NCBI GenBank assembly: GCA_031255615.1
Contig: JAIRSD010000183.1
Location: 1-8,464, forward strand
Length of the DNA: 8,464 nucleotides
Origin: Treponema sp.
GTDB taxonomy: Bacteria; Spirochaetota; Spirochaetia; Treponematales; Breznakiellaceae
Direction: 5' to 3'
Shown here: piece after piece, positions 6,630 through 8,464 of the stretch
Numbering within the stretch: position 1 is the stretch's first letter
Layout of the letters: each line of letters begins with the position of its first letter
The notes under the pieces: generated by a model
Seen by the model: only the letters and a program-made list of their open reading frames with translations
What the model was told of the DNA's origin: nothing
Database searches by the model: none
Made by a program: the position numbers and the translations under genes

Positions 6630-6664
6630 GGGGGCCCCACAAATCCCATGCCCCCCGTTTTTTT
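6630..6664 (+). terminator. Possible rho-independent terminator (+ strand)
   Basis: GGGGGC (6630-6635) pairs with GCCCCC (6650-6655) across a 14-nt loop, followed after CG by seven T (6658-6664). It would stop + strand transcripts leaving the exonuclease gene and the tandem repeats, although it is 570 bp past that gene. The long loop makes it uncertain. Confidence 0.4.
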
Positions 6665-6758
6665 GTCCGCGGGCCTGCTGGTTTCCAGCGTTCCGCGGCC
6701 CGCCGCGAAACACCGCCGTCCGCCGCCCGGGCGGGAGATTCCCTTGGCTTGCCGCGCC

Positions 6759-6886
6759 GCGTTTTGGTTGGCCGCGCCCGCGCAAGGGATAGGAGGGGTG
6801 CGGAGCAGCCACGCCGCAGGCGGGGCCGGAGCGCAGCGGAGCCCCGGATAGCCCGGTCCCCGGTCCGCAGGGCCGGGGATGCGCCC
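6759..6886 (-). repeat. Mosaic hairpin repeat, left copy (inverted)
   Basis: Read on the minus strand this matches the element at 7976-8082 in four ordered blocks: GGGCGCATCCCCGGC (6886-6872, identical), GGGGACCGGGCTATCCG (6861-6845, identical), CTCCTATCCCTTGCGCGGG (6795-6777, identical) and an 18-nt block ending AACCAAAACGC (6776-6759, two mismatches). The DNA between blocks differs: here the first inner hairpin is CCCCGG/CCGGGG around CCCTGCGGA, and a 49-nt GC-rich stretch replaces the AAAAACCC hairpin of the other copy. It lies just downstream of the TraX-family gene. Confidence 0.85.
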
Positions 6887-7004
6887 AACATATTATCCGT
6901 GTTATTCGGCCCTTTCCGGACTGAGAACCGCTGAGTTTGCGCCCCGTCCCTCTCCGGGGCCCTTCCATGACCGGCGCGGGGGTTGTGCGCTGCGGAAGGC
7001 GGGC

Positions 7005-7832
7005 TTAGGGCCGTAAAAACCAGGCGGCGCAGTACAACAGGTAGATATGGGCGGGGTAGAAAACGTAGAAAAAGTATTTTCCCGCGGTTCCGCCCCCTCC
7101 CCGCTTCCCGTTGTAGAGGAGCAGGGGGACAACGGCGAAAACCATGAGCCACTGGACATCCCCGGCGGCGCCCCGGGAGGCGTACCAGGTAAGGGCGCCG
7201 ATAATCAGGACCAGGGCCGTCTGGGCCAGCCGGCGCTTCCGCAGCAGGTAAAACGCCGTTCCCATAAAGGTCAGCACGAGGCCGCCTTCCACGGAGAGGG
7301 GATTGGGGATAAAGAAGAGGGCCAGCACGGCGTTCCGGCTGCCGTTCTGCATGGCCAGGATCATGACGAAGCTCAGGACAAAGGGAAGGATGAATCCCAG
7401 CAGGGCGGGCAGAACTTTGGCCGGCGACCTTTCTTTGATCCCCCCGCGGATAAGGTCGATTATCCACATGTAGTAGGAGGACAAAAACAGGGTGCCGAAG
7501 ATATTGTTGATCAGGGCGATGTGTTCCATCGGCATGGCGGCGGACAGGACCCTGTTCATGGCGGACATGAACAGGGAAATCCCCAGGAACCGCAGCATAT
7601 ACCGTTTTTTGCTGCGGGTATAAAAAAATCCCTCGGCGCAGAGGAACAGGAACATCGCCGCCACCGGACGGCCCATCCAGCCCAGCCAGTCCGGCGGCCC
7701 CCGGTCAATGAACATCTGCCGTACATGGTCCGCGGCCATCAGGACAACCCCGGCGGTTTTTATGCCGGTTCCCGAAAGAATCTGCCAGCGGCGCGGAGCG
7801 AGGCCCGGACCCGTCGTGTGTATGCTTTCCAT
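7005..7832 (-). CDS. TraX-family integral membrane protein
   Basis: A 275-aa, strongly hydrophobic protein with about eight or nine predicted membrane segments (roughly 24-42, 56-71, 82-97, 108-128, 141-160, 182-197, 203-218, 226-241, 252-272). Family marks of TraX-like proteins are visible: an early LMAADH (31-36), GRPVAAMFLFLCAEGFFYTR (54-73), NNIFGTLFLS (109-118) and the C-terminal KYFFYVFYPAHIYLLY (252-267). TraX of F plasmids acetylates the pilin N-terminus; most chromosomal members are uncharacterised and probably acyltransferase-like. No pilin or conjugation gene is nearby, so a role in conjugation is not supported. ATG at 7832 has a G-rich stretch (GGGGG) 2 nt upstream rather than a clean Shine-Dalgarno, and a CGGACC/GGTCCG dyad (7854-7866) lies upstream; no clear promoter was found. 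The gene is enclosed by inverted copies of a mosaic hairpin repeat (6759-6886 and 7976-8082). The family call is good; the function is not known. Confidence 0.82.
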   Translation of the reverse strand: MESIHTTGPGLAPRRWQILSGTGIKTAGVVLMAADHVRQMFIDRGPPDWLGWMGRPVAAMFLFLCAEGFFYTRSKKRYMLRFLGISLFMSAMNRVLSAAMPMEHIALINNIFGTLFLSSYYMWIIDLIRGGIKERSPAKVLPALLGFILPFVLSFVMILAMQNGSRNAVLALFFIPNPLSVEGGLVLTFMGTAFYLLRKRRLAQTALVLIIGALTWYASRGAAGDVQWLMVFAVVPLLLYNGKRGGGGTAGKYFFYVFYPAHIYLLYCAAWFLRP

Positions 7833-7975
7833 GGCCCCCAGTATCGGGAATTTCGGACCCGGTCCGCAAGAGGAGGGCGCCGCTTGGCCCGGCGGCGGCC
7901 CCTTGCCGGGAATTCGGAGCGGCGGAGCGTCAGCGGTTCCCCGTTCAAGAAACGCCGCATGCCGGAGCTTCTTTA

Positions 7976-8082
7976 GGGCGCATCCCCGGCTCCGCCGGGG
8001 ACCGGGCTATCCGCTCTAACAAAAACCCTGCGGGTTTTTATTCCGCTCCTATCCCTTGCGCGGGTGCGGCGAACCAAAACGC
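7976..8082 (+). repeat. Mosaic hairpin repeat, right copy
   Basis: Four blocks match the inverted element at 6759-6886: 7976-7990 (15/15), 7997-8013 (17/17), 8046-8064 (19/19) and 8065-8082 (16/18). The first inner hairpin here is CCCCGGC (7984-7990), loop TCC, GCCGGGG (7994-8000). The second variable slot (8014-8045) holds a different hairpin (8021-8039). A conserved frame carrying interchangeable hairpins is the hallmark of the element. Confidence 0.85.
8021..8039. repeat. Perfect hairpin, terminator-like (AAAAACCC-TGC-GGGTTTTT)
   Basis: An 8-bp perfect stem with a TGC loop ends in TTTTT on both strands, so it resembles a small bidirectional terminator. It sits in the variable slot of the mosaic repeat rather than behind a gene, and only three of its pairs are G-C, so a terminator role is uncertain. 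Confidence 0.6.
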
Positions 8083-8098
8083 TGCGCGTTTTGGTTCG
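8070..8098. repeat. Perfect 13-bp hairpin with TGC loop
   Basis: CGAACCAAAACGC (8070-8082) and GCGTTTTGGTTCG (8086-8098) are exact reverse complements separated by TGC. The left arm is the last shared block of the mosaic repeat; the right arm is absent from the other copy, which continues differently. Confidence 0.8.
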
Positions 8099-8124
8099 GC
8101 ATCCCTGCCGCTTCGCTCCCTCCG

Positions 8125-8149
8125 AGGCGCCGCGCTCCGCGCGGCGCCT
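8125..8149. repeat. Perfect 11-bp GC hairpin with TCC loop
   Basis: AGGCGCCGCGC (8125-8135) pairs with GCGCGGCGCCT (8139-8149) around TCC. It belongs to the hairpin run that continues the mosaic repeat towards the tRNA. Confidence 0.8.
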
Positions 8150-8170
8150 TAAGGATGTTACCCGTCCGGT

Positions 8171-8198
8171 GGAGTTTCGCGTTCCGTCGCGAAACTCC
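8171..8198. repeat. Perfect 11-bp hairpin with 6-nt loop
   Basis: GGAGTTTCGCG (8171-8181) pairs with CGCGAAACTCC (8188-8198) around TTCCGT. The fourth strong palindrome within 180 bp. Confidence 0.8.
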
Positions 8199-8272
8199 GA
8201 AAGGCCGCCGCGCGTTGCCGCCGCCGGGGAACAGCCGCGGATCTCCGCGCAGCCGCGGCGGAATCCAGCCCC

Positions 8273-8285
8273 CCGCCTTCGGCGG
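8273..8285. repeat. Small hairpin with TTC loop
   Basis: CCGCC (8273-8277), TTC, GGCGG (8281-8285). Short, but it repeats the TNC-loop, C-G-closed design of its neighbours. Confidence 0.45.
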
Positions 8286-8364
8286 ACAGGGCCGCGGTCC
8301 GGCGCAGGGAGCGGCAAACCGGGCGGTTTTCGCACGCGGAATCGCCCGGCGCGGCGGTACCCCG

Positions 8365-8393
8365 TTGACGCAGCCCCCGGTCTTTTGTATATT
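8365..8393 (+). promoter_or_regulatory. Sigma70-type promoter of tRNA-Gln
   Basis: TTGACG (8365-8370), a 17-bp spacer, and TATATT (8388-8393): both hexamers match the consensus at 5 of 6 positions and the spacing is ideal. Transcription would start near 8400, about 19 nt before the tRNA, in line with a short leader removed by RNase P. Confidence 0.8.
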
Positions 8394-8418
8394 TTTAACC
8401 GGATAACGCAGGATACCT

Positions 8419-8464
8419 TCCCCGGTTGTGTAATGGTAGCACGGCAGACTCTGGATCTGCTTGT
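8419..8464 (+). tRNA. tRNA-Gln (anticodon CTG), 3' partial
   Basis: The first 46 nt of a tRNA. The acceptor strand is TCCCCGG (8419-8425), the D-arm GTG...CAC encloses TAATGGTAG, and the anticodon stem GCAGA (8444-8448) pairs with TCTGC (8456-8460) around the loop CTCTGGA. This gives anticodon CTG (8451-8453), reading CAG glutamine codons. The variable loop begins at TTGT; the T-arm and 3' acceptor strand lie beyond the window, so acceptor pairing cannot be checked. Confidence 0.9.

Larger units (their letters stand above)
6621..7004. other. Non-coding, GC-rich stretch between tandem repeats and TraX-family gene
   Basis: No credible gene is seen here. It contains a possible terminator hairpin (6630-6664), a CGCGG/CCGCG hairpin (6694-6707), the inverted mosaic repeat (6759-6886) and the 3' flank of the TraX-family gene. 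No T-rich terminator directly follows that gene; a GCCCCG/CGGGGC dyad lies near 6938-6957 without a T-run. Long open frames crossing this stretch on both strands are explained by very high GC and show no family character. Confidence 0.6.
7833..8364. other. Structured non-coding region upstream of the TraX-family gene
   Basis: About 530 bp without a credible gene. The first 140 bp contain small dyads (7854-7866; CCCGGC/GCCGGG at 7888-7910). From 7976 the mosaic repeat and a run of strong hairpins continue to about 8285, and 8286-8364 shows nothing I can name. Open frames on both strands here consist of low-complexity Arg/Pro/Gly-rich residues and run straight through the hairpins, so I do not call them. 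Confidence 0.6.

Noticed and set aside
6529..7467. Minus-strand 312-codon open frame across repeats and the TraX-family gene
   Set aside because: Its sequence is Arg/Pro/Gly-rich, runs through the tandem repeat and mosaic hairpins, and overlaps the TraX-family gene in another frame on the same strand.
7047..7976. Plus-strand 309-codon open frame opposite the TraX-family gene
   Set aside because: It is antisense to a membrane protein; the Gly/Gln/His-rich product is the usual reverse image of hydrophobic codons.
8056..8406. Plus-strand 116-codon open frame upstream of the tRNA
   Set aside because: It reads through four hairpins and the tRNA promoter; low-complexity Arg/Pro/Gly product.
8419..8464. 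tRNA-Gln as an integration site for an element ending here
   Set aside because: The tRNA 3' end, where attachment sites usually lie, is outside the window, and no integrase or duplicate tRNA end is visible.

Overview
The window looks like a GC-rich bacterial chromosome segment. The proteins have the flavour of a host- or gut-associated spirochaete, with Treponema my best guess. That guess rests on remembered similarity of the gene set and of the hairpin-rich intergenic repeats, not on a search, and should be held loosely. Five protein genes, one tRNA and an unusually large amount of structured non-coding DNA can be supported.

Left part (1-2184): the window opens inside a + strand glycoside hydrolase family 4 gene of the MelA alpha-galactosidase type, whose first ~18 residues lie outside. 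It converges on the end of a minus-strand operon. The 189-bp gap between them holds a large nested hairpin that can serve as a terminator for both transcripts, plus a second 10-bp inverted repeat.

Centre (1489-5092, minus strand): clpS, clpA and aat lie in that transcriptional order. The gaps are 34 bp (clpS-clpA) and 0 bp (the clpA TAG is followed directly by the aat GTG). Together they cover most of the bacterial N-degron pathway. Aat attaches Leu/Phe to proteins that begin with Lys/Arg, ClpS reads the resulting N-terminus, and ClpA unfolds the substrate for ClpP. ClpP is not in the window. Divergent to this operon is an exonuclease III/AP endonuclease gene (5277-6062, +).

Right part (6063-8464): about 940 bp after the exonuclease gene carry three tandem copies of a 130-205 bp repeat with internal inverted arms, followed by a mosaic hairpin repeat. 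A minus-strand TraX-family integral membrane protein gene (7005-7832) is bracketed by two inverted copies of this mosaic repeat. They share blocks of 15, 17, 19 and 18 bp but carry different internal hairpins. Beyond the right-hand copy a dense run of near-perfect hairpins, many with TNC triloops, extends to about 8285. A strong sigma70-type promoter (TTGACG-17-TATATT) then drives a tRNA-Gln(CTG) gene that runs off the window end.

The best-supported functional unit is the N-degron operon. The least explained structure is the mosaic hairpin repeat pair around the TraX-family gene. I see no toxin, defence system, CRISPR array, transposase or integrase.
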